From Desulfovibrio gilichinskyi (GTDB taxonomy: Bacteria; Desulfobacterota; Desulfovibrionia; Desulfovibrionales; Desulfovibrionaceae): a DNA stretch of 64,000 nucleotides. Location of the stretch: the NCBI RefSeq assembly GCF_900177375.1, contig NZ_FWZU01000002.1, positions 248,001 through 312,000 of the forward strand, given 5' to 3'. This document shows positions 52,176 through 60,943 of this stretch, in pieces. Positions within the stretch are counted from its first letter, which is position 1. Every line of letters starts with the position of its first letter. The notes beneath the pieces were generated by a model that worked only from the letters and a program-made list of their open reading frames with translations, was not told the DNA's origin and did no database searches. Made by a program: the position numbers and the translations under genes.

Positions 52176-53030
52176 ATGAAACGTTCCCGTCTTGCCTTTT
52201 GGATTTTTTTTGCCCCGGTTTTCATGTGGTTGTTCCTTTTGATTGTATTGCCGCATCTTGATCTTTTGACCATGAGTTTCATGGGTGAAAATGATTATGG
52301 CGATACCGTCTGGACCATTAAGAACTATATGAATTTCTTCAATGAACCGGTGTACTGGTATACTTTCGTGCGCACGGCCATGTTTGCAATTCTTACAACG
52401 TTCATCACTTTTCTGCTTGCCATGCCGGTCTCTTTTTATATTGCCAAGCTGGCCCGGACCAAAGTGCAGGGTGCGCTTATGATTATGTTGCTGCTACCTT
52501 TCTGGGTCAGCGAACTGGTTCGTATTTACGGCTGGATGATACTTTTGCGTGAGTCAGGTGTTCTTAACTATTTTATGCTTAAGCTCGGCATTATCGATAA
52601 ACCGATTGAGATGCTTTACAATGATGCCAGCATGATCATGGGACTGGTTTACACTTCCATGTTGTTCATGATTGTTCCGCTCGTTTCGGTCATGGAAAGT
52701 TTGGATGACAGCCTTATCGAAGCTGCTCACGATCTCGGTGCAGGGTCGTTTGCAATCTGGCGCACAATAATCCTTCCGCATTGCAAACCGGGCATCACGT
52801 CCGGATCAATAGTCGTATTCATGCTTGCGCTTGGTAACTATCTTACTCCTAATCTTATGGGTGGTAAAAATTCGCTTTGGTTTACCGAGCAGATTTATAA
52901 CCAGTTTATCGCAAGCTTTAACTGGAATCAGGGAGCAGCGTTCGGGTTCTTACTTCTGCTTCTAAGTTCTCTTATTATTTGGGTCGGCCTAAAGCTTACC
53001 GGTCAAAAACTCGGGGAGGTGGCATCATGA
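52176..53030 (+). CDS. potB: Polyamine ABC transporter permease (PotB type)
   Basis: The 284-residue permease has six membrane helices. They include APVFMWLFLLIVLPHLDLLT at the start and a core with LLLPFWVSELVRIYGWMILL. The EAA-like loop SLIEAAHDLGAGSFAIWRTI-ILPHCKPG contacts the ATPase. The ATG at 52176 has GGAGGG six bases upstream and lies one base after potA. Its stop overlaps the potC start (ATGA). Confidence 0.95.
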   Translation: MKRSRLAFWIFFAPVFMWLFLLIVLPHLDLLTMSFMGENDYGDTVWTIKNYMNFFNEPVYWYTFVRTAMFAILTTFITFLLAMPVSFYIAKLARTKVQGALMIMLLLPFWVSELVRIYGWMILLRESGVLNYFMLKLGIIDKPIEMLYNDASMIMGLVYTSMLFMIVPLVSVMESLDDSLIEAAHDLGAGSFAIWRTIILPHCKPGITSGSIVVFMLALGNYLTPNLMGGKNSLWFTEQIYNQFIASFNWNQGAAFGFLLLLLSSLIIWVGLKLTGQKLGEVAS

Positions 53031-53881
53031 TCCGTTCTCTGCCGAGAAGTAAAAAATATGATTGGTCTTTTAATATCTTCATTTTACTTTATTTCACATT
53101 CCTGTTTGCTCCTTTGCTGGTCACCTGTGTACTGGCTTTTAATAATTCCAATTATCCATCGCTGCCGTGGCAGGGATTCAGTCTTGACTGGTTTTTTGCC
53201 GATGGTCCAGACAGGATAGGTTTGTTTCACGACAGCCAGAATTTACGTTCTATTGTGACCAGTTTTCAAACAGCGTTTTTCGTTTCTATCTTAAGCGTTG
53301 TCGTTGGAACCTGTGCGAGTTTTCTTTTTGAGAAAGAAAATTTTCGTTTCAAGGGTGCTCTATATTTATTGATGCTCGCTCCGCTGGTTATTCCGGGAGT
53401 TATTTTAGGTATTTCCCTGCTTTTGGCAGCGAATTATGCGGGCACTTTCTTTGATAATACAATGGGAATAGATTTGGATGTATTCAGACCGAGCTTCTGG
53501 CTTGTTGTGCTGGGGCAGTTCTCTTTTATTACAACATTTGTCACCTTGGTTGTTTCGGCGCGACTGCGTAAGTTTGATATTTCTCTTGAGGAAGCCGCGT
53601 TGAACCTCGGCGCTACACCGCTTGGAGTTATATGGCATGTCACGCTGAAATTTTTGCGTCCGTCTCTGATAGGAGCCGGAGCCGTTGCCTTTTTGATGAG
53701 CTTTGAGAACTTTAATACGACTTTGTTTTTAGTCGGTTCCGAGCCGACCTTACCTATTAATCTTTATCTTCAGGTACGAGACGGCAGTACTCCGGTTATC
53801 AATGCTGTTTCTCTTATGCTGATTGTCGGTACATCTCTGCTTGCTTTGGCTAATCTCTATTTTACCAAGAAAGAAGTTTAA
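53027..53881 (+). CDS. potC: Polyamine ABC transporter permease (PotC type)
   Basis: The 284-residue permease has six membrane helices (YFTFLFAPLLVTCVLAFNNS, LMLAPLVIPGVILGISLLLA, FITTFVTLVVSARL). The EAA-like loop reads SLEEAALNLGATPLGVIWHV, and the end is VSLMLIVGTSLLALANLYF. Its ATG overlaps the potB stop, with GGGGAGG upstream. It ends the operon, followed by a perfect terminator. Confidence 0.95.
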   Translation: MIRSLPRSKKYDWSFNIFILLYFTFLFAPLLVTCVLAFNNSNYPSLPWQGFSLDWFFADGPDRIGLFHDSQNLRSIVTSFQTAFFVSILSVVVGTCASFLFEKENFRFKGALYLLMLAPLVIPGVILGISLLLAANYAGTFFDNTMGIDLDVFRPSFWLVVLGQFSFITTFVTLVVSARLRKFDISLEEAALNLGATPLGVIWHVTLKFLRPSLIGAGAVAFLMSFENFNTTLFLVGSEPTLPINLYLQVRDGSTPVINAVSLMLIVGTSLLALANLYFTKKEV

Positions 53882-53902
53882 GTTTATTTGCATGATAAAT
53901 AT

Positions 53903-53937
53903 AAAAAATCCTGCTTTGTAATAAAGCAGGATTTTTT
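53903..53937. terminator. Bidirectional rho-independent terminator after potDABC
   Basis: A 15-bp perfect stem (AAAAAATCCTGCTTT at 53903-53917 with its complement at 53923-53937) encloses a 5-base loop. A- and T-runs in the stem ends let it work for the operon and for the leftward gene at 53967. Confidence 0.9.
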
Positions 53938-53966
53938 ATATTCACACTTTTATAAACCGGTATTTT

Positions 53967-54962
53967 TTAAGTATCGTGAAGCACCAAATAGACCAATGTC
54001 TGATTTAGAAGCTGGTAAGCAATTTCCCCGAAAGTAATCGGTCCCACAAAAGGATCTGTTTTTTTACCGTCCAGTTCAGAATACAGATAGTTCAAAATGC
54101 AGTTACATGAAAATGATATCGTTTGCCCTGCAACTTTGTTTTCTTTCAGCTGTTTGGTGAATTCTGTTGCATAATTTTCAATTGATTTTGCATGCCTATA
54201 GCGTATTCCGGTGAAAACAGGCGCGTAAAAATGAACTTCTCCGCCGGGATCCACACTCTGGAAACTGGTATTAACTAAGGCTCCATAGTAATCGGCTACC
54301 AGAGGAAGTTTGGTATCCAGATCATTTTTAATGATATAGTCAGCAAAGTTTTCTTTAACTCCGTTGACCATAACATCTGTACATGAAAATCCGTCTGATG
54401 CGAAAGTTAAATTGTCTCCGTCCCCTTGCTCGAAGCTGTTGATAATGCCTACATCAACAACTTTGCCTGCGATCAGTTCAATATGCATAACCATGGCTTT
54501 GTCTTCATATACTTCTCCGGTTTTCCCGTTGAAAACTTTTGGAGTAATTTTGCCAAGGTCGTCTAAATGAACACCGGAAATCCATCCGATAAGAGGCTGG
54601 CTGCCGAAATCTTTGTAGTTTGGAGCATTAAGGGCAAAGGCTACATGAGCCTCACTTAAGGCTGGAATGATGATAAAACTGAAACCGCCGTCTCCTGCAT
54701 CAGTATATACAGTCCCAAGAGTATTCGGTTCATATGCTTTGAGTGAAATAGATTTTGTTACATCAGATATGTCGGTAACAAAAATTTTGTCGTGTGAAAC
54801 AACGCCTCCATTCTCTGGAGACATAAAATATGGGATGGTTCCGCCTATCCACTGCCCTTTTGGTAACTGTTTAAGGAGATTTTCATCTCCGGCAATGAGT
54901 AGGGTCTTTCCTGCAGCTATCTGTTTTTCAACTTCGTTGAGACTAATCAACTCCTGTTGCAT
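53967..54962 (-). CDS. Hypothetical protein with FIST-like C-terminal region
   Basis: The 331-residue protein is soluble, with no signal or membrane segment. An N-terminal part reads AAGKTLLIAGDENLLKQLPK and WIGGTIPYFMSPENGGVVSH. A middle region contains SFIIIPALSEAHVAFALNAP. The C-terminal part reads VAGQTISFSCNCILNYLYSE and GPITFGEIAYQLLNQTLVYL. The last two resemble FIST_C sensory domains, where a Cys-containing strand and a FGEI motif are typical. I recall a DUF6976 label for such proteins but am not certain. GGAGG lies before the ATG. It is probably co-transcribed with the 75-residue gene 8 bases upstream. Confidence 0.8.
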   Translation of the reverse strand: MQQELISLNEVEKQIAAGKTLLIAGDENLLKQLPKGQWIGGTIPYFMSPENGGVVSHDKIFVTDISDVTKSISLKAYEPNTLGTVYTDAGDGGFSFIIIPALSEAHVAFALNAPNYKDFGSQPLIGWISGVHLDDLGKITPKVFNGKTGEVYEDKAMVMHIELIAGKVVDVGIINSFEQGDGDNLTFASDGFSCTDVMVNGVKENFADYIIKNDLDTKLPLVADYYGALVNTSFQSVDPGGEVHFYAPVFTGIRYRHAKSIENYATEFTKQLKENKVAGQTISFSCNCILNYLYSELDGKKTDPFVGPITFGEIAYQLLNQTLVYLVLHDT

Positions 54963-54970
54963 ACTTCCTC

Positions 54971-55198
54971 CTAGCTAAAAATAGTTTCCAGATCTTGCTT
55001 AACGGACGGGTTGTCTGCATTCTTAGTAAACATAGCATGCAGTTCATCAATTGCCGCAGGAATACTTCCGGGGTCGGCAGTTGCACCTCTTATCAGACGG
55101 GCAAGCAGTATTTTACCTGCCAGAAACTTTAGAGTGCATGTTTTTTTACCTGTAACAATCTCTTTCCATCTAGCATTGTTTTTTGGGGGGATGCCCAT
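54971..55198 (-). CDS. Small hypothetical protein (75 aa) in operon with the FIST-like gene
   Basis: The protein starts MGIPPKNNARWKEIVTGKKT and ends PSVKQDLETIFS; it is helical and basic at the start, with one Cys (KTCTLKFLAGK). GGAGGAAC lies before the ATG, and its stop is 8 bases before the ATG of the FIST-like gene, so both are probably one transcript. No family recognised. It may bind or present a partner to the FIST-like protein. Confidence 0.75.
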   Translation of the reverse strand: MGIPPKNNARWKEIVTGKKTCTLKFLAGKILLARLIRGATADPGSIPAAIDELHAMFTKNADNPSVKQDLETIFS

Positions 55199-55557
55199 AT
55201 TTACGTTCCTCCTTTTACAGTTAACAGACTAAGAATTTGATATTTCCTATGTCTGCACGGTTTAAGATCTTTTTATCTGGCTACGGAAAATTTCAAAACA
55301 TTGTGCATCCTCTCAAGTGGTTTAAATAATTGAATTTTATTCTTATGAGTAGCATAACAAAAAATTCATTATATGTCCGCAATTAGTTCTAAAAAATACG
55401 GATATAGAAGTGATTTTTCTAAATTGATCATTTGTTTTAGGTAGATAGGTGATTATTTTTATAATGTTGTAGTCTTGACGTAACAAGATATATGACTATT
55501 AAAATAGTTCATAAATAAATTACATCATTCTTTTTGAATGTTATTGGAGATATTGTA
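55199..55557. other. Divergent intergenic region
   Basis: This AT-rich gap lies between the leftward small gene (54971) and the rightward small gene (55558). TTGACG near 55474 with an AT-rich hexamer about 17 bases on is a weak candidate promoter for the latter. No other gene or structure is evident. Confidence 0.4.
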
Positions 55558-55749
55558 ATGAAAGTAGATATTGAAATTGAAAAATTGCTTAAAGATAAAA
55601 ATGCAGATTTATATGAATTCTGCGCTAAGCGTTACGATGGTACATATACTGACGGGGTAACCCTCTCTAGAGAGTTCGACGGTAATATTGAAAATTATGT
55701 TCAAGGTGAAGGATGGGTTGCAGACTACAACATTCTGCCGGATCTCTAG
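55558..55749 (+). CDS. Small acidic hypothetical protein (63 aa)
   Basis: The 63-residue protein begins MKVDIEIEKLLKDKNADLYE and has YDGTYTDGVTLSREFDGNIE in the middle. It is acidic, soluble and lacks a membrane segment. The ATG at 55558 has GGAG eight bases upstream, and a terminator follows closely, so it is a real single-gene unit. No family recognised. Confidence 0.7.
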   Translation: MKVDIEIEKLLKDKNADLYEFCAKRYDGTYTDGVTLSREFDGNIENYVQGEGWVADYNILPDL

Positions 55750-55776
55750 GCAAAATGCTTTTTTATATAAGCAGAT

Positions 55777-55811
55777 AAAGCCAGTCTCTGTTTAAAGGGG
55801 CTGGCTTTTTT
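55777..55811 (+). terminator. Rho-independent terminator after the 63-aa gene
   Basis: AAAGCCAG (55777-55784) pairs with CTGGCTTT (55801-55808), followed by a T run. Confidence 0.7.
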
Positions 55812-55868
55812 ATTAAAATTTACGCAAAAAGTTTAGAACGGATCGGTGACTGACAGCAGATCGATCTG

Positions 55869-56369
55869 CTATTTTTTAAGATATGCGTCCCGTGTCAGCC
55901 ATAGTTCTTCCATCCGGTACATATGCCAGTAATCGTGCATGAAAATGTGCCGGGCAAATATATGTAAGCCGTATTGTCTGTATTCGGGGTGCACTGCAAG
56001 CCGCTTCCAGTCCTCAGGTATCGCTTCGGTGAGTCTTTCAACGATGGCCGTACGACCCTTTTTAAAGTCTGCTAAGGACTGCGTAATCGTCGGGAGTTTT
56101 TTTTGCCCTTGCTCTTCGTCTTCGGTTGGGAAGAAGGGTACGAATTCAGGGGTATCCTCATCAAGAATTCTGGTTATCCTTTCCAGCCCCATTGGCTGCA
56201 CATCCGCAAGATGAGCCAGGTGTTCAGCAATGGACCAGAAGTTTTCACCGCGTTTGATGTATAAATCTTTTTCAGGGATTGCTGCCACGAATGCTGAAAG
56301 AATAGTGTGGCTGTCGCTAAGTCCTCGCAGTATGGCTTCAATATCTGGACGGTGCTGAGACTCTATCAT
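55869..56369 (-). CDS. DinB-like (DUF664-type) metal-binding protein
   Basis: The 166-residue protein has the DinB four-helix pattern with three His: WSIAEHLAHLADVQPMGLER in the middle and FARHIFMHDYWHMYRMEELW near the end, which together form a metal site. Relatives include bacillithiol- or mycothiol-dependent transferases and DNA-damage-induced proteins; a transferase role is only a guess. GGAGGC lies eight bases before the ATG at 56369, and a longer frame upstream has no site. It is a single gene. Confidence 0.85.
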   Translation of the reverse strand: MIESQHRPDIEAILRGLSDSHTILSAFVAAIPEKDLYIKRGENFWSIAEHLAHLADVQPMGLERITRILDEDTPEFVPFFPTEDEEQGQKKLPTITQSLADFKKGRTAIVERLTEAIPEDWKRLAVHPEYRQYGLHIFARHIFMHDYWHMYRMEELWLTRDAYLKK

Positions 56370-56559
56370 GTTCGCCTCCGTAATGATGTGATTGTACAAT
56401 GCGGCAATTTAATATCTTTCTTCTTTATTAGATATGCTGAAATTCTAGTCAATTAATTTGTTATTTGTCTATTAAATAAATTGTCGTTTTGCGCATGGTT
56501 GCGAACCTTGTGTGTCTAGAGTACTTCAAAATTTATTAATTAAATATATAGGAGTTTTC

Positions 56560-57216
56560 ATGAATAATATTGTTTCCGAATCATTAATAGTTAAGCCTAT
56601 TAAGCGTAAAGACGGCACATATGTTTTGCGTCTGTGCGTTAATCAAGGTCAGCTCACTGTAGGTATGCTTAAAACTGTCATGGAAACCATGACCAAGTTT
56701 AATTTAACTTCACTTAGAGCCACAACCGGCCAGCGCATGAATCTTGAGGGTATTCCGGATGATAAACTGGATGAAGTTATTGCAAGTATTGGCGTAGCTG
56801 TTGAAAAGCCGCTTCCTGAAATAACTGTTTGCCCCGGAGCTGGAATCTGTGTGTACGGCGTTCAGGAAACACGCTCTATGGGTGACAAAATATTATCCCT
56901 GATACAAGAAAACGGTCCTTATCCTTATAAAATAAAAACCGGAGTTTCCGGTTGTAAAATGTCATGCGGTTTAAGTTATGTGCGTGATATCGGATTAATC
57001 GGCGGCCCCAAAGGATGGGATGTCTCCTTCGGCGGAGCTGCGACAAGAAACGCCGGAGTCGGAATTCCGCTTGGTAAGGCTGTAAGTTCAGAAGATGCTT
57101 TAAATTTGATTGCTAAGGCTCTCGTGTTTTATCGTGAAAATGGTAAGAAACGTGAACGTACATCCGGCATGATTAACCGCTTAGGGGCAGAAGAAGTGCT
57201 TGCCGCCCTGAAATAA
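56560..57216 (+). CDS. Small assimilatory-type sulfite reductase (sirohaem, 4Fe-4S)
   Basis: The 218-residue protein has the nitrite/sulfite reductase ferredoxin-like half domain (YVLRLCVNQGQLTVGMLKTV, LRATTGQRMNLEGI). The cluster ligands are CPGAGIC (C-x5-C) and GCKMSC (C-x3-C), which coordinate the 4Fe-4S coupled to sirohaem. Length and layout fit the small low-spin sulfite reductase of Desulfovibrio vulgaris. It reduces sulfite to sulfide or acts as a redox protein; its exact role in cells is not settled. AGGAG lies before the ATG at 56560. It is a single gene with its own terminator. Confidence 0.9.
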   Translation: MNNIVSESLIVKPIKRKDGTYVLRLCVNQGQLTVGMLKTVMETMTKFNLTSLRATTGQRMNLEGIPDDKLDEVIASIGVAVEKPLPEITVCPGAGICVYGVQETRSMGDKILSLIQENGPYPYKIKTGVSGCKMSCGLSYVRDIGLIGGPKGWDVSFGGAATRNAGVGIPLGKAVSSEDALNLIAKALVFYRENGKKRERTSGMINRLGAEEVLAALK

Positions 57217-57247
57217 CATTCTTAATCAGTTTAATCGGTATAAATTA

Positions 57248-57285
57248 AAAAGCTTAGAAGAGAAATTCTTCTAAGCTTTTTTTTT
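57248..57285 (+). terminator. Rho-independent terminator after the sulfite reductase gene
   Basis: AAAAGCTTAGAAG (57248-57260) and its perfect complement at 57268-57280 form a 13-bp stem with a 7-base loop, followed by T5. It also faces the leftward cyclase gene. Confidence 0.88.
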
Positions 57286-57332
57286 AAAGTCTGATCTGTT
57301 TATAGTTGTTTAACTTGTCTACACCCATATCA

Positions 57333-58715
57333 TTAATATTTGACTGTGTTTCGCCCTGCGTCTTTGGCCTCATACAACTTCATATCAACACGGCGCAGTA
57401 GCGATTCCATTGATTCTTCAGTTATGTATTCAGCAATACCTATAGACAGGCTGAGGTTGATATTTGCTGCATCTAATTTGCAGGTATGGTTTTTAATATA
57501 TTGATTCATATTTTGAATAACTAATGCGCAATCATTAAGATTCGTCTGAGGGAAAATAATTAAAAATTCATCTCCGCCAAGCCTGAAAATGGAGTTACTT
57601 TTTCTAAGTGAAGTCTTGAGGCTTGATGATAGATGCCTTAGCACGGAGTCCCCGGCGGCGTGACCATGCTCATCGTTCACCCGCTTAAAGTAGTCGATAT
57701 CTATCATAGCAATGGAGAGCTTTTGTTTATATCTTTTAGATTGTTTAATTTGATAATCAAGAAGCTGCATTCCTGCTCTTCTGTTTCCTGAGTCGGTAAG
57801 CTCATCTTTCATCGACAGCTCAGTCAGTTTCTCATTAAGTAGAAGTATTTCTTTTTGCTTCTTTTGTAATAAAAATTGCTGAATAAAAATATAAATAGAA
57901 ATGGTCAGGGCAACAAAAAAAACAGTCTTTCTAAAAGGATCATAATACTTATTGTGAACCGGGGCGTGTTCAAGCTTTAAAGTCCATTGCCCGTTTGGAA
58001 CGTCTACAGGCATGCTGATACCGTTTTTATTTTTCCAGTTGTCGGAAATATACAGCAATGGTTTTTTTGTACTATCCGGGTCATCCCCTTCAAGTTTTAT
58101 TAAATATCCCTGTTTCTCAATATTGTGTATTTCCGGTGGTAGTATGTCTTCTACAAGCATAAGGGCTATTGTGAATCCCCAAAATTTTTCTTCACCGTTA
58201 ATAACTCTGAAGACAGGCTTCCGCGCGATTACTGCATACTTACCGTTTTGGATAAGTTTTATCGGACCGACAAAAGTGATTTCTCTGGTTTGAACGGCTT
58301 TGAGTGCTCCATCGTCGCGTCTTTTATCTTTGAGCAGGTTGTGGCCCATGGCCCCTTCATTTCCTTTGAGCGGGAAAATATATGATACGATTCCATTCGG
58401 GGCAAGCTGTACAGCACTTGCAGCGGAATCGTTTACGACAATCTGGCGGCCCCAATCGTTAAAATTATCTGTCTGATAGTTGCTGGATTTTAAAAGTGCT
58501 TCAAGAGTTTCTGTTACGAATATCCCATGTGTTATATCTTTCAGTATGTTTTGAGATATCATGGCGCCACTGTTTAACAATATGTCATGTTGAATGGATT
58601 CTTCATGTTCAGTATCCAGCCGGATAACTAATTCACCGAGGCCGGTTAAAATAATTGTAAGAAATAAGCAAAATGCTAATGTTCCTAATAAATAAAGTTT
58701 TGCATTTTTTTGCAT
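57333..58715 (-). CDS. Diguanylate cyclase with CHASE sensor domain
   Basis: The 460-residue protein has a membrane helix (about 9-30), a CHASE periplasmic domain (VNDSAASAVQLAPNGIVSYI, ALKAVQTREITFVGPIKLIQ, FWGFTIALMLVEDIL) and a second helix (about 268-285). The GGDEF domain reads DELTDSGNRRAGMQLLDY, IDIDYFKRVNDEHGHAAGD, the intact active site FRLGGDEFLIIF, and VDMKLYEAKDAGRNTV. It makes c-di-GMP. The inhibitory RxxD site is changed to RKSN, so product feedback is probably weak. It is 11 bases from the CorA gene upstream on the same strand and could be co-transcribed with it. Confidence 0.93.
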   Translation of the reverse strand: MQKNAKLYLLGTLAFCLFLTIILTGLGELVIRLDTEHEESIQHDILLNSGAMISQNILKDITHGIFVTETLEALLKSSNYQTDNFNDWGRQIVVNDSAASAVQLAPNGIVSYIFPLKGNEGAMGHNLLKDKRRDDGALKAVQTREITFVGPIKLIQNGKYAVIARKPVFRVINGEEKFWGFTIALMLVEDILPPEIHNIEKQGYLIKLEGDDPDSTKKPLLYISDNWKNKNGISMPVDVPNGQWTLKLEHAPVHNKYYDPFRKTVFFVALTISIYIFIQQFLLQKKQKEILLLNEKLTELSMKDELTDSGNRRAGMQLLDYQIKQSKRYKQKLSIAMIDIDYFKRVNDEHGHAAGDSVLRHLSSSLKTSLRKSNSIFRLGGDEFLIIFPQTNLNDCALVIQNMNQYIKNHTCKLDAANINLSLSIGIAEYITEESMESLLRRVDMKLYEAKDAGRNTVKY

Positions 58716-58726
58716 GTATTACCTGT

Positions 58727-59791
58727 CTAAATCCATTTTCTCTTCTTGAAGTAGAGTAGCATTCCTACTGCCACAGCACTCATTGCTCCAAGTAAAATAT
58801 AATAACCGTATTTATAGTGAAGTTCAGGCATCGATTCAAAATTCATACCGTATATTCCGGCAAGAAAAGTCAGCGGAATAAAAATTGTGGCAAAAATAGT
58901 CAGAAATTTCATGATGTCATTAAGTTTGCTGCCTATTGCCATATTATATGTACTAAACAGGTCTGCGAGCATTTCTTTGTAAATTTCGGTAGAATCAACA
59001 GCTTGTTCTTCCAGACTTACAAGATCGCGCAAGTATGGCATAGTTTCATGGACTATCACCTCTGAATCCAGATTTTTAAGTTTAGATAAAATTTCTCTTA
59101 CAGGTCGGACCGCTTTGCGTACATATGCAATCTCCCGTCTGTATAAGTTTATTTCTTCTAAAAGATCCGGTTCAGGGTTTTCCAGAACTTCGTCTTCAAT
59201 TTCTTCAATGCGTTCGCCCATTTTTTCAATAACTTTCAAGTAATTTTCTACAACGCAGTCTAAGAGAGTATATAATAAATAGTCACATCCCCGTACTCTC
59301 ATTTTGCCGTTTGGATTATCAATTCTGTTTCTGACCGGTTCAAAAACATCGCCCGGACGCTCTTGAAAAGTAATCAGATAATTTTCAGTAAGAACTGCGC
59401 TCAGTTGTTCAGACCATACTTCGCTTTGATCTTCATTTAAAAAAAGCATTTTCATGGTAATGAAGACATGGTCAGGATATTCTTCAACCTTGGGACGTTG
59501 TCCGGTGTCTTGAATGTCTTCAAGCATTAATGCGGGAAGGTCAAATTCTTCACCGATCCGTTTAATTAAATCTGAATCATGCAAACCGTCTATATTGAGC
59601 CAACTTGTTGTCGCAGTGGTTTTAATAGGGCCGGCTGCCTCAAGTGACGGGATGAATTCTTTCCGTAGTGTTTGCGGATTAAAGTCAATAATCCGTAAAC
59701 GGGGCTCATCCATTCGCTGTTGTCCGATAAAGATCAGTGATCCCGGCGGTAGTCCTGCTTTTTTGTCTATATTTTTAAGAAATCTTGCCAT
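58727..59791 (-). CDS. corA: CorA-type magnesium/cobalt transporter
   Basis: The 354-residue protein has a large N-terminal cytoplasmic domain (SWLNIDGLHDSDLIKRIGEE, LPALMLEDIQDTGQRPKVEE), the long stalk helix, and two C-terminal membrane helices. The signature YGMN follows the first helix (FIPLTFLAGIYGMNFESMPE), and the last helix and basic tail KKRKW follow. It takes up Mg2+ (also Co2+ or Ni2+) as a pentamer. It lies between the cyclase and a DUF389 gene on the same strand, 31 bases after the latter. Confidence 0.96.
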   Translation of the reverse strand: MARFLKNIDKKAGLPPGSLIFIGQQRMDEPRLRIIDFNPQTLRKEFIPSLEAAGPIKTTATTSWLNIDGLHDSDLIKRIGEEFDLPALMLEDIQDTGQRPKVEEYPDHVFITMKMLFLNEDQSEVWSEQLSAVLTENYLITFQERPGDVFEPVRNRIDNPNGKMRVRGCDYLLYTLLDCVVENYLKVIEKMGERIEEIEDEVLENPEPDLLEEINLYRREIAYVRKAVRPVREILSKLKNLDSEVIVHETMPYLRDLVSLEEQAVDSTEIYKEMLADLFSTYNMAIGSKLNDIMKFLTIFATIFIPLTFLAGIYGMNFESMPELHYKYGYYILLGAMSAVAVGMLLYFKKRKWI

Positions 59792-59822
59792 GGTGTTTCG
59801 CCCTTATTTTATCGTGTTATAA

Positions 59823-60851
59823 CTAACTGATAATTCCAAAATATAAGAATAGGATAAGAATCGCGAGCATTATCCCCCAGAGGAAAGCCATGCGAATTGC
59901 TGTGACTTTGGCTCGCTCACGGTCCCACCATGTTAACGGCTGTATCCCTTGGAGTAAAAAAGTCACCACTCCGGCTAAGTTCAAACATATAATATTGGTG
60001 AGAAAAAGTAGACCTGCTCCGGCGGCATGTCCGGTTTCTCCTGCCCCCAGAAAAATTCCGCAGGCACTGAGAGGCGGTAAAATGGATAATGCAACCATCA
60101 CTCCGACAAGTGAAGTCGGCACTCCGAGTGTGAATGAGATTATGCCTGCAGCGCCGGAAACAATGGCTAAAATAATATCTGAAAAGCTGGTAGTGCTTCT
60201 TAGTAAAAGTTCTGAGGAAATCTTCGGCAACCCCAGTAATAAGCCCGCTCCGAGTGATACTAAAAAGGCCAGCGCAACTCCGACAGCAAGCGTTTTGGAT
60301 GATTCTAAAGCAAGTTTTTTGTCACCGAGTGTTGTGGCAAGTGAAAAACCTACGTTCGGTCCTAAAAGGGGAGCAAGAACCATGGCTCCGATTATGATAG
60401 CGACGTTGCCGCGCATAAGTCCTATTACCGCAACCAGAGCAGAAAAAATAACAAGCATCACATAGCTTTTTGACATAACGGACGTGTCTAGAACATCGGA
60501 ATACAGTTCTTCACGGCTTATTCTGTTTTTTATTGTTACTTCTGCGTTTTTATCGTTTTGTGTAACTTCAGGTTCTTCTTTTTCTGGAATTTTTAAGCGT
60601 GGAATTGTTGCTTCTGCTGCGAACACAATAATTCGATATTTTTCATTCCATGAAAAAAGGTTTTCAAGCTTATCAAGTACATTCTCAGATTCCTGAACAT
60701 CAAGTATTACTCTGAAGGACAGAGCGGAGTCATCGTCCAGCGGAGATGCCCAGAACACGTAGCCTTCATCAGGTCTATGTTCTTCAAGAGATTTAATAAC
60801 CTCCTCTTTGTCTTCACGCGGTGTAACTATTTCTATTACTCGCAAAGGCAT
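59823..60851 (-). CDS. DUF389 (TIGR00341-type) membrane protein
   Basis: The 342-residue protein has an ACT-like N-terminal part (LRVIEIVTPREDKEEVIKSL, ALSFRVILDVQESENVLDKL). The DUF389 core follows, with about six helices: IFSALVAVIGLMRGNVAIII, GAMVLAPLLGPNVGFSLATT, and FTLGVPTSLVGVMVALSILP. The function of the family is not settled; transport or membrane signalling is proposed. It is upstream of corA on the same strand with a 31-base gap, so it is probably in one operon with corA and the cyclase. Confidence 0.93.
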   Translation of the reverse strand: MPLRVIEIVTPREDKEEVIKSLEEHRPDEGYVFWASPLDDDSALSFRVILDVQESENVLDKLENLFSWNEKYRIIVFAAEATIPRLKIPEKEEPEVTQNDKNAEVTIKNRISREELYSDVLDTSVMSKSYVMLVIFSALVAVIGLMRGNVAIIIGAMVLAPLLGPNVGFSLATTLGDKKLALESSKTLAVGVALAFLVSLGAGLLLGLPKISSELLLRSTTSFSDIILAIVSGAAGIISFTLGVPTSLVGVMVALSILPPLSACGIFLGAGETGHAAGAGLLFLTNIICLNLAGVVTFLLQGIQPLTWWDRERAKVTAIRMAFLWGIMLAILILFLYFGIIS

Positions 60852-60943
60852 TGTATTACTCCCCGAATGATTTTTCTAAACATTATAGCATGCCGGATCT
60901 GCTAAAGTATAGAGTAAAGCTTTTTTACAACTTATATAGAGAA

